Assembly (NCBI GenBank): GCA_039619475.1
Contig: CM077116.1
Coordinates: forward strand, 18,907,443-18,971,442
DNA from: Icerya purchasi
Taxonomy: Eukaryota > Arthropoda > Insecta > Hemiptera > Monophlebidae
Length of the DNA: 64,000 nt
Direction of reading: 5' to 3'
Position 1 is the stretch's first letter, and each line of letters starts with the position of its first letter. This document shows positions 1-11,137 of this stretch, one piece after another. The position numbers and the translations under genes were made by a program. Below the pieces are notes generated by a model. It worked only from the letters and a program-made list of their open reading frames with translations, was not told where the DNA came from and did no database searches.

Positions 1-559
1 GTAGATATGTACAGAAAATAATAATAATGATAATAGTCCATTTAATTTTTATTAACAACGTTTTCCTTAATTTTTAATTTCGTACAATACGCTTTGGTTA
101 GACAAATGAACAGATTTATAAAGTGGTGAAATGGGTCTAGTAATTGTTACAATCTTACGTTTCGGTAATAGATCGGTAATACACGCGATACGGCTATACA
201 GATGTATAATACAATGCGAGAATATTCAGTATACCGTCAGCGTCCCAAACATCGGATATATCATCATCGAGTGAATGACAACAGTGCTGTATGATGTACG
301 ATGATAGTACCTTAGACTGAACAAAATAGTGTCAACCTTCCGACCGGGAGCAGTTGGTAAGTTAGTTCTGCGGATGAAAAAATGGAAAAATGCAGTACGA
401 AATTAAATTATATATTTATATTTTTTTTGTGAAAGATTTTACCGGCATCCAATCAATCTGACCTGAAAGAGCGGCATGTCAAGGTGAAAAATAAGTAAAA
501 TAACAGTTTTGTACAAATCCCGATTCGGAAATATACTGTCGTCGGATATGCGGAATGTG
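1..559. other. AT-rich intergenic stretch, no feature
   Basis: I see no recognisable coding, RNA or mobile-element signal here. It is A/T-rich sequence with short homopolymers only. Confidence 0.5.
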
Positions 560-860
560 TCGAAACCATCGAACAAAAATCGAATTCCGATCGCTCGAAA
601 CAAGTTGTTTTTCGTACGATAAGTCGCTCTCAGGTTTAAATCTAATCGGAAATTGAACTGGGTAGCAGAGAAATCTAGGAGGAAAGTAAAGTCAGCTGAA
701 AGAAAGGAACTAGCCCCAGTATTTTCCTTAGATCCATTAGGCTTAATAAATTATGAAAAGCTTAATTTCACAGTCCATGATACCTTTAACACTTTAAGCC
801 CCATGTCTGCATATATGGGGACAGTGTCTGTTATTAAAATCATCTAATTATTTTTTTACG
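560..860 (+). mobile_element. SINE-B copy 1 (degenerate tRNA-like head)
   Basis: This is one of five copies of a dispersed element. The shared blocks are an aagtcgctc-ca-ggtt block, then a taatc-gaaattgaa block at about 640-655, then a gaaaggaact-gcccc-agtatt block at about 700-725, then gatccattaggcttaata at about 731. The other copies are near 29.2-30.4, 45.25-45.51, 48.6-48.9 and 57.36-57.55 kb. The head of this copy is poor; copies at 45.4 and 48.8 kb show a box-B-like sequence, which is why I call the family tRNA-derived. A 64-codon open frame across it is a chance reading. The 3' part runs into the inverted repeat at 757-1096. Confidence 0.7.
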
Positions 861-1096
861 AAAATAGCAAAAATGACAATTTGTAGAATTTTTAAATTTT
901 CTGTCAGAGCTTATATACCATATATTTATTGTATATATAAAGTCTGAAAAAAATTTTACAAATTGCCATTTTTGCTATTTTTGTTATTTTTGTAAAAAAA
1001 TAATCAGGTGATTTTAGTAACAGACACTGTCCCCATATATGGAGACATGGGGCTTAAAGTGTTAAAGGGGTATCATGGACTGTGAAATTAAGCTTC
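757..1096. repeat. Inverted repeat built from the SINE-B 3' end
   Basis: The left arm (about 757-917) and right arm (about 932-1096) are reverse complements with a few mismatches, around a spacer of roughly 15 bp. Both contain the stretch read as aagcttaatttcac at the outside, then a cttaagccccatgtct block, then a ggggacagtgtctgtta block, and a gcaaaaatg-caatttgta block near the centre. The outer half is SINE-B 3' sequence, so this looks like two element tails in tail-to-tail orientation, or a foldback derivative. The inner arms extend beyond sequence shared with other SINE-B copies. Confidence 0.8.
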
Positions 1097-1298
1097 TTGC
1101 TTTTATACATGACCACAGTGAGACACTATCGAAAATTGTCTACGCAATGATATACACAAGTGGGTTAGTTTTTTACCCTAATAAGTGAGCCTGTTGTGCC
1201 AATGACCAATTTTCATACTGCTATTGTACCTGTTACGTTTAAGGTGTTTTTGTTACTCCTTTAAAATTATTCTTGCGAATGACACCAGTCTACGTATG

Positions 1299-1421
1299 AA
1301 AAAAAAAAAAGAAAAAAGGAAAAAGAAAAAAGGAAAAAAGGAAAAAGAAAAAAGAAAAAAGGAAAAAAGGAAAAAGAAAAAAGGAAAAAGAAAAAAGGAA
1401 AAAGAAAAAAGAAAAAAAAAG
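1299..1421. repeat. Polypurine GA minisatellite tract
   Basis: About 120 bp contain only A and G on the plus strand, as irregular units of the type ggaaaaagaaaaaa. The lysine/arginine-rich open frame through it is produced by the repeat and is not a gene. Confidence 0.9.
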
Positions 1422-3359
1422 TTCGAATTGAATTGTTCCTATTTGCTGTCCATTCCCTTATTCGTCAAACGAACATTAAAATATGCAAGATATAAAACTT
1501 TTATGAAATACACATTATTTCACGTAAAGCGCGATTACACAGTTTTCTTTAATTGACAAACGGGGAAAAAAATTATTCTATTCTAAATATCCAGCCACAA
1601 ATTTGCTTTTGGACTTTTGAAGGTTGAAAATAATTAACCCGCTCGAATATATATTTCCGTGTTGGTTTTTAATTAATGCCGGCAGCTAGTTAATTAGCGC
1701 GGAGATGTAAAATTTTATAACGAATACAATAACTGTAGAATGTAAGTTTATTAATCACAGTGATCGGTAGAGACGGGGAAAAATATATATTGACTAATAT
1801 CAATTTTTATTATTCATTTCCCTTTTTTTTTTTTTTCAGGCTTAAGTGTAGATTATGCTCTCTTTATTTTCGTGTTGTTTTTCTCTCACGCTAATTATTT
1901 TCATCAACTATTTGTTTATTTTCGGAAAAAATATAAGAATTCTACGTTCGGTGTGTTTCTCGTAAGTTTCCGGCTTACTACGGAAAAGGAAATTGGTGTC
2001 ATGCTCCTTCCTTTGGTCGGTCGTGAAAAAAAACAACATTTCTCCTATTACTTATTTCGTCGTAATTTCTTACAGGCTCATTACTGTGATTACCGACAAC
2101 GTGCGGAGACATTACGGACGACAGATCGGTTCCTATAGTTTGCAGCTCTCTTTAAACACAACGGTGTACAACAATTTTCGGGTTGAAATCCAACGAAAGT
2201 GATAACAATTACGATTGAATAATAAAACTTTTTTTTTTTTTTTTTTAAGCGACGAAACCAACTCCTCCTTCGCCGCGGTTATCTTTATGGTCGATCGTAA
2301 AAATTTACCACCTCTTCCCTCGCGCGCCGAATGCAGAATTTTTAGATTGTTTTCGAAAATAAATAAATAGATAAAATGAAAGTAATTACCGTAAAAAAAT
2401 AAATAGATAATGAAAATAGGAGAAGAGTAAACAATACAAAAATATTTGCAAGTGCATAAATTTCTTGTCTAATCACATTCTAAAGTATATAGTACGTTCT
2501 TTTTTGTTATTATATTTTCCCCGTCGTGTATAATTAACAACTTCTTTTCATCGGCTGCGATACAATATTATGTTTGCTGGTCACTCCTTTTTAAATTCCG
2601 ATTCTGTCGATTTAAAAATTAACCACGAGAATACGATTTTCTTTATTGGCGTAATCAATTAAAAAATATTAACGATAAAAAAAAAAAACTGAATTAAAAA
2701 AACTGATAATTATTAACGAGAGACAAACTTTTAAAGTCAAAATAAACATATATTAACTGTAATGTGTACATTACGTTCAATTATAAATGAAAGAAAACAT
2801 ACATATCTATACATTATAAATAAAAGAGTGTGTGAATGTGAACCAATTGCTGACGGGGGGTAGACAGACCGATGTGTTTATCAGTGTCACTGATGGATAC
2901 GCGCTGTGATCGGTTAGACACGATTGGTGTTTCGAAAGAAAGAAAACCAAGGTGAAATGTTCTGCAAGATAACAAGAAACCCCGCGGTAACAGTAGTTCA
3001 CCGTTCTGAAAGGGCTCTCAGTTCTTGCCGAGTCTTATCTTATTATCGGGGAGTTCTAGTCAGAGAGATCAGGTGAGTAGTCGCTAAATCTCTAAACAAT
3101 AAGCAACTGGTGTAAAAAAAAAACAAAAAAAAAAACAGTATCAATATCTGATGGAAGATGATCAAATAAGGGGGTAGGTCCAAGTAACCAGATTGATTTA
3201 AATTCCAGGTTGGCCATTTTTGCAAAGTCTACGCTAATTCCAGGAATGTCTCCTTCGCCCATATTTGTAGTACGTCCAACGAGTTTCAACCAACCAGCGG
3301 ATATGTACGATTTATTTTACGTAATTTCATTTATATTATGTATTACATGAGAAAATTAT
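1422..3359. other. Intergenic stretch, no gene seen
   Basis: There are poly-T/poly-A runs near 1824-1838, 2228-2247 and 3113-3136 and no recognisable element. Short open frames on both strands show no family resemblance. Confidence 0.5.
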
Positions 3360-3505
3360 CTATCCCTCTTTTTATAGGTCGACCACGCCGAAAAAGATTT
3401 TTCTATGCTAATTCTCAAACGAAAATGTCAAATTTTTCAAGTCAATCATAATAACAATAATAATAATTTTAATAATAAAGGAATAATTAAATATGATAGT
3501 ATTAC
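3360..3505 (+). repeat. Possible third copy of repeat E
   Basis: A ggtcgacca-ccgaaaaa block followed by AT-rich sequence with AAT triplets resembles 50.83-50.95 kb. The hairpin end that marks the other two copies (20.4 and 51.0 kb) is absent, so this is tentative. Confidence 0.3.
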
Positions 3506-3689
3506 AGAAAAACCAAGAACGAATAAAATCGTTTCATAAATAACCTGTACAAATTGTGCTGATTAAATTATCGCTGCTTAACATCATAATAGAACCTTCA
3601 TTAATTTGAGGTGTAAAATTTTATCGTATTTTCACTCTTAAATTCTATTTCACATAGGACCGATTATGATATCGCATAAAATTAAAATT

Positions 3690-4174
3690 TATTCTTCTTT
3701 CTATTTGGGAATGCACCTCGATCGCCATCTGAATTGGAAGCATCATATCAAAATCAAACGTCAGGAACTTGGTATTCGATTACGCAAGTTGTACTGGCTG
3801 CTTGGATACCATTCTCCCGTTAGTTTAACTAGCAAACGACTCATATATATATATATACATATATATCCATCCTGAAGCCTATTTGGAATTACGGTATTCA
3901 ACTTTGGGGTACTACGAAGAGATCGAACAAACTTATTATTCAGAGATTTCAAAACAAAATACTTCGCCTGATAACCAAAGCTCCTTGGTATGTTCCCAAT
4001 GCTGTGCTACATCGTGATTTAAAAATTCTGGATGTCAATGAAATTGATAGTCTTCACGCCAGAAAGCATGAGACCAAACTTTGCGGTCATCCAAACTCAA
4101 TCGCAGCTGAACTCCTCAATACAAAAGGAGATACTCGTAGATTAAGGCGGACCAAACCACATGAGCTACTATAA
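3690..4174 (+). pseudogene. Jockey-like LINE, C-terminal end of the RT ORF
   Basis: Translation gives the signature of the Jockey reverse-transcriptase C-terminus in order: YLGMHLDRHLNWKHHIK (about 3703-3753), LGIRLRKLYWLLGYHSPVSL (about 3769-3828), then in another frame ILKPIWNYGIQLWGT, IIQRFQNKILR, TKAPWYVPNAVLHRDLK and a final stop near 4172. The two frames are separated by a (TA)n tract at about 3841-3866 that interrupts the conserved LIYKAILKP-type junction, so the reading frame is broken exactly where the microsatellite lies. It is a 5'-truncated non-LTR retrotransposon; intact elements use target-primed reverse transcription. A second Jockey fragment lies at 61.3-61.9 kb on the other strand. 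Confidence 0.9.
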
Positions 4175-4260
4175 CTTGTTAATCTTATTTTATATATTCT
4201 TATTTATATTTAGGTTTATTTAAATTTAAGCGTTATTTTCGCTATAGCTCTATTAATAAT

Positions 4261-4720
4261 ATGTTGTTTTTTTTTTTTATTTTATTTTTTAAAGACATTT
4301 ACCCAATCCAAAGGTATAACGGCATTAATGATTATATGGGGAAAATATCAGAAATGAAGCTTACGAATGAAGCTAAAAAAGGAATAACCGAGGGAGAAGG
4401 GGAAAAGAAAGGATGCTGTGAGAGCTGTAAGGCACAGGGAGGCCAAAACGCAAAAGACTAGAATACAGTATCGCGCGTTCCGGAGAAATGAGAGGACCTT
4501 CAAGCAAAACGTGATTCGCGTCACAAATGAAGTTTGTTTCCGAAGGATCAAACGGGCAAAGAGGAGACTTGGTAACGGAGAAACACAAGATCGAAGCAGG
4601 AAGCAGGCTGTGACTCAACCGAAGTCTAATTATAGAGGAGATAGTTCACCGCCTCATGTTGGGGGAACCAAGGAAAAAGAGGAAGAATGGGCTCTGTATG
4701 GCTAAATAAAAGGAAGCAGG
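4261..4720 (-). pseudogene. LINE 3' end (RNase H-bearing I-like family), copy 1
   Basis: On the minus strand the translation contains a CDANHVLLEGPLISPERAIL block followed by YSSLLRFGLPVPYSSHSIL. This matches the end of the open fragment at 25.7 kb (CDANYVLFECPFISSERATL, then YSNLLGLGPPVPYSAHAIL). The nucleotide match runs over roughly 400 bp. The element ends in an A-rich 3' tail, seen as T-rich plus-strand sequence at about 4264-4290. Stops and shifts break the frame. It directly abuts the Jockey fragment, in opposite orientation. I place it in the I/RNase H-bearing LINE group by its relatives at 9.7 and 25 kb. Confidence 0.75.
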
Positions 4721-6229
4721 ATTAGAAAACAAAAGATAGAGATTAGAACATTAGTCTCATGGTGGGAATGAAAAGAGAGAGGAAGAAGACTTTGGGCTGG
4801 TAAACGATTAATAAAACGACCGTCTGAAGCAGCCGAACGTGTCAACGAGTCAACCAAAACCAACACGTAAGATTTCGAATGGTCTGAAGAACGGTTGCAT
4901 GTTGTTAACAGTGTCTTAGAGACGTCAATTTATCTCTGCTTCAGCTTTCGCACAGATTATCTCAAAATCCTTCTACTATCCCGTTTGCAATAAATTGTTC
5001 ATTATATGACCAATTGATGTAATTACTGTTTTCATACAATTTATGTTTCAGAGCTACGTCCTCTTATGTATATCTGTATTAAGTACATGGTTATATGCAA
5101 GAGACTTCTGTTTGATTATCTTTTGCAGCCTCCTATGAGTATCAAAGTCGTTTTATATGATTACCTATTTTGCGTTATAATATTCGTTTAGCGCGCTTGT
5201 ATTAATTTGTTGACAGAGTTGCTCCTACCTAAATATTGAATGTATTTTATTAGAAATGTTCCACATCAATAAACTAAATTCCCGCACTAACGAAATTATT
5301 TGCTATTTTCAGTGCTCCGTATTGATTATCACTTCGAATTGAGTTTTATTTCACTCGGAGAAAATCACCCCGAAATGTTCAAAATGCGTTCTTACCAATA
5401 ATCCATGCGCTGTGAGATTGGTTAATGGCGGCTCCGTTTCTATGATTGTTTTAAGGACGTTTGGTCAACACACTCTTTTCAATCATCTTCTCCTCCTCAT
5501 TCTTCCAGGTTAGGTCACTGTTAACAGTATGTGTTCTCGTAAGCATTTAGGGAATGAATTCAACTGTTTTATGCCCTATTTTTAGCACAGAATTTAACTT
5601 TTGTGCTTGCTTAAAAATTCTTTAGTTTTATCGCCGAATATTGTTAAAGTTATTTCCTCCGTGATTTGATGTAAAGATTTTTGGTCCCGTGCTTTTGCAG
5701 TGAATAGAGCTACTTCGTCCTTGTAAGACTTTCTGTAGATTTCTAAAATGAATCAAAATACATCGCGTACAATATTGGACTTTGTGTCGACTCTTTTATG
5801 TTATTGACGTTTACTTTTTTTCTTTGTACTTTTACCCGAAATACACTCGCATATATATTTTATTCTAATTAAACTCTCGCGTACCGTCGCGGTGATCGTT
5901 AACGCTGAGCAAATAAAACTCGTTTATTCAATTTAAATTTTCAATTTATTTTATTTATTTATTGTTATTACTACTGAAAAAGAAAATCCACAAATTCGTT
6001 GCAAAGCGCAAGTAGTGGATAACGGGGGTAGCACTCGGCGAAAATAAAGGCGTGATCTCATCGCCTACAGCATGTCTCTGTTCAATTTCAGGTGATGCTC
6101 GGGCTATGCGGCTACTTGATTACCGTTCGGTGCTTCAAATCATATGAAATTCTCCATGGTTTCGAATCATGCTTGTTGCGTGAATCTGATAATAAACAAT
6201 ATATAATTATCGCAGATTCCCTTCACCCT
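4721..6229. other. Intergenic stretch, no feature seen
   Basis: No element or gene recognised. Composition is AT-rich and complex, without long repeats. Confidence 0.5.
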
Positions 6230-6505
6230 GTCCAGTCGTCCACCGTAATACAGGTTTTTTAGTACGGAAAATAAGACCTTCAGTCGACTAAAAACGCAGA
6301 TAAGGTTTCTTTAAGTCCTCCGGTACACGCTGGAATACCCGGAAACGAATGTGTATGGACGTGGCGGCGAAGATAGCTTTATCTTCCTACACATGTCGCC
6401 TGATGCACCGTCGCCAGAAATAGTCTCTTTTCCCTTTAGAGGACATGGAGGAAAGGGTTTCCTCGTGGTTGCGACAAGAAACCTTTCTAGATGACCACCG
6501 TTTGA
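6230..6505 (+). pseudogene. LINE RNase H relic
   Basis: One frame reads VHAGIPGNE followed by tryptophan/arginine-rich sequence and a stop (about 6330-6380). H-x-GI-P-GNE is the RNase H signature found near the C-terminus of several LINE clades. The expected aspartate a few residues later is missing and stops follow. Nothing else of the domain is readable, so this is a short, old fragment. Its subfamily is not determinable. Confidence 0.5.
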
Positions 6506-7194
6506 CAAGAAATTAATTCTGCGCCCTCGATAGATTTACATACACGTCACGTAATCTTATTTTCAGCAGTTGCTCCTACGATGAAACACATTATTAAGCA
6601 CTGCAACCAATTTAAAAAATAAATTCATATATTTCTATCCTTCTGTAGGAGTTTCCCCGGTGAGGCCTCTTAAAAACTGAGCTTGGCATTGCCATCACGC
6701 TTCATTAATTTGCAATTGGCTCTTTTTTTGCTGAACCTACATTGTTTTTCATACGGGTTTTCGCAGAAAATACTTATCGGTGTACTGTGGTACAACTTCT
6801 TGCGTATAATCCGGGTTACTGCAACATGCATCTTCTATTATTTTCTCTATATTCCGAACACCATTATACATACGAGACGAATGTAAGGTTCACATTCGAA
6901 TCTTATACACGAACATATATATCGACGGCAGAGATCTTGGTATGTGTGAAACATTGATGAATACTACATACCTGTGTGATATTTCGTCTCTTTGTTTTTA
7001 CCCTATCTTAATGGCCGGCTTCTGGATTTTTTGTTCTGTCTACTAGTCCACATTGCCTGTTTCGTTACCTCTGCTTTTCTTCGAATTCTTTCCTCGAATT
7101 TTTTATCTGCTACTTCCAACTATGGTTATGTTTATTATATTGTAGTTTAAATTTTAAATAAATAACATGCGCATCTCCGTATATTTCTTTAGTT
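6506..7194. other. Intergenic stretch, no feature seen
   Basis: No recognisable element; only short open frames. Confidence 0.45.
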
Positions 7195-7480
7195 CGGATC
7201 ATCCGAGTTGACAAATTTAAAATTAGGACCTCAGGACTCCGAATGCACGAAATTTTTGAAAAACATTTTTTTTTTCACGGACATGTGATATATTGATAGA
7301 AGGGAACGAAACCGTATCTCATTTTCTTAACGAAACCTTCGAATTTTTTAGAAAAGATCAGATTTCTCTGTCTTAAATTTAGTATTATGTAAACATAAAT
7401 ATTTCGGTTATCTTTAAGTTGACATACGGGGAATCCTCAACGCATAAAACATCACACGCTTCACTAAACTTGTTTCTTTT
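7195..7480 (+). repeat. Repeat F, 3' part, copy 1
   Basis: It matches 11.91-12.19 kb in the same order: a ttaggacct block, a gaacgaaaccg-at-tca block, a gtaaacataaatatt block, then ttatctttaagtt-acatacg and an acatcac-gctt block. The element has no coding signal that I can read and I cannot name it. Confidence 0.75.
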
Positions 7481-9535
7481 CTGGTTTCACAGAATTCTTT
7501 CAAACTCCTGCTCACGGTTTATTTTTTCCCTCTTCGTATTTCCGTTTCATATTTCACTGTGCTCTTCTTAGTGTAGTAAGTAGCGTCTTATTGTAAAAAC
7601 CTTTTCAAAAAGTATCCTCCGGATATTTCCTTTTTGCAGGGCACGGAAATTACCGTAGGCGACAACTAACGTTGTCCGAAAGAGCCCTCATTTAGAAATT
7701 CACCAGAATTTTGAGAGGTCGTTATTCGCCGTGTAGGAAATTTCGGGAAATTTATCATTCCGCGTTTAAAATATTTTTCGTTTACTAGTACGGCGGTTTC
7801 ATTTTGGGAGCAATTTCGGTTTTTATCTTTTTTAATACGTGCTCCTCTAGCGTGGGAAAATTTGATATATTTTCAGTTTAATGTATGATCATATTTACGA
7901 GTGATCAAAATTGTAAACAACCTGCGCGAGTGTCGGCTGTATTAGTTATCTCGCCTATCAGCCAGTCGAACTGTACCACTTTACTATAAGTGGTGTACGC
8001 CTATCGGCGAGCCTTACGATTTGAAACATCTACACCGGCCCGTACATTAGTTCTATTTCGACACATTAAAGCCATTTTTTTATCATTTTCACCGGTTTTT
8101 ATTTTATGCCATTTTAGGGAGAGTACTTAAAGTTTACGACAACTTCCCATTTCGCCTAATTCCCATTTCGAATACATTTAATAAAAAAAAAAAAATCAGA
8201 CAAACGTACAAATGATTTCGTGTTGGTAACAACGCGTCATCATTGTCGAATTTTAAACTGAAGTCTTAATTCCGAGTCAGGTATAAAAGACTAAACGCGC
8301 ATTTTTTTTTTTTGCTATTTGATTCCGCTCTTGAAGTTTTTTTTTTTTCCGAAAAGCAACAGAAACGTTTTTACATGAAAATCAGAAGTGAAAAAATACC
8401 GCTAAAAATCTATTAAGTGTAAATATACACGAATCGACGACTCCGATAACTTAAAAGGAACTAAGTAAAACTAGCATAGTATTAAAGACAATGAATGAAA
8501 TGAAAAATGATATAAAAAAAAAAAAAAAACAAAAAAAAAACGATCACGTTTATAGCAAAAAGTATGAAATGAAAAAAAATGAAAATAGAATTACAAGCGT
8601 CATATAAAAATATGTATATATTTTAAATGTTCTCATATCTATGCTTGGAGTCGTATATATATTATATACATGTAAGATAATCTTTAGCAGTAGATTTTTA
8701 ATTAAGGAAAATTAAGAAACAATAATATGTAAAGAAGCTCAGCCTGAAAGGTTCCATATTTGTTTTCGCTTTACTTTTGTTTAGTTTCAATTACATTTTA
8801 GCCAAGAAAGGTCAGTTAAAATGCTCACGATGATTTTTTAAAATAAATTCTAGCGTAAAAAAATCAAATAAATATAAAAAATAATAAGTATTAAGTCGTT
8901 AGCAGTGAAAATAAGAACGGTGAATCAAAAAATGTCGAAAAATGGTTAAAATAAAGGTTTTTCGCACTTTTAGATGTGTCGCAAGACGTACGAAAAATCT
9001 TATGAAATACAATTATGAATTTTTTTTCCCCGTTCTACAAGATGAAAAGGTCAGACTTGGCATATTTTGTTAAAAATACTTCTGATTTTATGGTATAAGT
9101 AACTTTTTTAGAAGCCTAAATGGTTGCTGTTGAACCTCGAAAAAATTCTACTTAAAATTAATTACACTGATGATTTTTTTTGAAGTAATTTTAATAATTA
9201 GAATGCAAGAAAAAAATTAAATTAAAATTTTTGGGACGTGGGGTTTGTTCTTTATTTTATGATTTAACCGATATTTTTCAACATTAAAAAAAACCTCATC
9301 TTAACCTGGGATACTTTTTTTGTCAATATTCTTAAAAAATACGATTCTGTCATGAATGAGTTAATTATGCAATAGTCAAGTTCTCTCTCCTTATATTTAT
9401 TCTTACTAAAAGCTTCCATACTTTTATTTCGACTTTTCCTGTTTTTCTTACCTTCCTATTTTATCTTCCCTTCCTGTCTCTACTAACTTTCTCTTACCCG
9501 AAATTGCTAAATAAGAATTTACGCGCATTATTCTA
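7481..9535. other. A/T-rich intergenic stretch
   Basis: It contains poly-A/T runs near 8180-8193, 8304-8313 and 8513-8540. No gene or named repeat is recognised. Confidence 0.5.
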
Positions 9536-9539
9536 TATC

Positions 9540-9810
9540 CATTTCGGTCCCGCAGCCCTGACCTTTACCCGACGCTCTCTTTTCTTTCCTCCTTCAGTAA
9601 TTATTCCTTTATTATCCAAACTCGGTCTATAATTTATGATCTTTTTTCTAAATATTTCATCTAAATCGATTTTATGTGGGTGTCTGGTCACGTTGATATT
9701 GTCGGAAACGAATTAGTCGATTCTTTAGCTTAAATCGCAGCCAAAATGCGGTCCTTTTATCGAAAAGTTTTCAGCTCTTTCTGATACGTATCATTCAACT
9801 TTCTCAAATC
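9540..9810 (+). pseudogene. LINE RNase H relic, I-like family
   Basis: At about 9675-9740 the translation reads WVSGHVDIVGNELVDSLA followed directly by a stop. This is the C-terminal part of a LINE RNase H domain, with the GH-x-x-x-x-GNE signature and the last catalytic aspartate in VDSLA. It corresponds to WIPGHCDILNSEFVDSLA at 25.27 kb, so it probably belongs to the same family. The flanks are too decayed to assign exact ends. Confidence 0.65.
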
Positions 9811-11137
9811 CCGCTTCATTGTACTTATCTATTCAGCTTTCACTTGCGCGACAAAAAGTAAACGTACGAAAACGAGTATAAAAAAAATTACAATTAACAA
9901 TCAAAAAAAAAAAAAAAAAAAAAAATCAGCGTCAGAAAGAAAATTGTAAGGCGGTATCAGTAAACAGGTTATAAAATTAACCCGAACGATGATGATATCA
10001 TTGGCAATTGATTCTCGGCTTTGAATTTTTAAACATAAAATTAGCTCAGTATTTCACGGCGGTCGGGCTGCCCGTAAGTATAGCACGTTAGGATAGATTA
10101 GGAAAAATTACTATAGCTGAACGTAGACCGCAACTATTCACCAGATGCTAGCCGCCGCATGAAAAATATCTTACTGACAGGAAGACGCTGTAGAGAGCTA
10201 AGTCGACCACCGTTTAGACCTTGGCATACAAAAGTTACACAACTATGCGATGATGCCGGCTGATTTTGAAAGAAGCCTACGAGGCATGCGTATAACCGGC
10301 AGTCAAACATTGTTCGTCTCTCCGGCAGAAGCGAAATTTTTCTCACAGCGAAAGAATGTTGAAATTTTCCAAATTGTTCGGTTAGAGACTACTTAAAGAT
10401 TCATAAATATACGTGTGCCAAACTTTTTAACCGCTACTAAGCTGATACTACGCTAAATAATTCAGTTAACGCAGAATGAAATACCGCCGAACTTTACACG
10501 ATGTTAAACATAATTACGAATATGTGGTAAGCTGCTCTATGCTCAAATTTGACAAGGACATCTGATGACTGGCGTTTCGCAAAATTCCTAATCAAGCAAA
10601 ATGTTGGCTTCATTTATGTGCTAAAGGTTTTCTTTTTTCTTTAATTTTCCATCAACAGTTCATTTTACTCAAAAACGAATTAAGCAATATCCCCATACCT
10701 CGATGTACTCCTGTAAGTGCGGAATTACTGAGGTTTTATCTTTGTAGTCGGTAGTTTTTTACTGCGGCTTCGTATTAAACCGTTGTGATTTCATTTCTTT
10801 TTTTCTCTCATAAAATGTACACGCGTGCCAAGCTCCTTATAAGGTAGTGCCGTATCCGCTACCCTCGACAGCTCCATTGTCACCATTACAAATCTTATAC
10901 GAATTTAAACCTATCGTAATTTTTGTTTAACATCTTTCCTCTAATAAAAGCAACAAGAAAAAAACAAAAAGGAAAATGTAGTCAATATTAATGAAATGGG
11001 GGGACGAGTAGTCGAAAGGACCGGTTTTAATCTCAAAACATATTTGGGTAGGGAGCATGAACGAAAAACTCAAAAAAACTAAAGGAAAGAAGAACACGTT
11101 GATGAACGAGATTTAGTTGTTCTTTGAGATTTCGTAG
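9811..11137. other. Intergenic stretch, no gene seen
   Basis: There is a poly-A run at about 9904-9925. A 70-codon minus-strand open frame at 10134-10346 lies in slightly more GC-rich sequence but resembles nothing I know. Confidence 0.45.

Noticed and set aside
1224..1556. 110-codon lysine-rich open frame
   Set aside because: Produced by the polypurine repeat; no conserved motif outside it.
10134..10346. 70-codon minus frame in slightly GC-richer sequence
   Set aside because: Not recognised as any transposon or host family.
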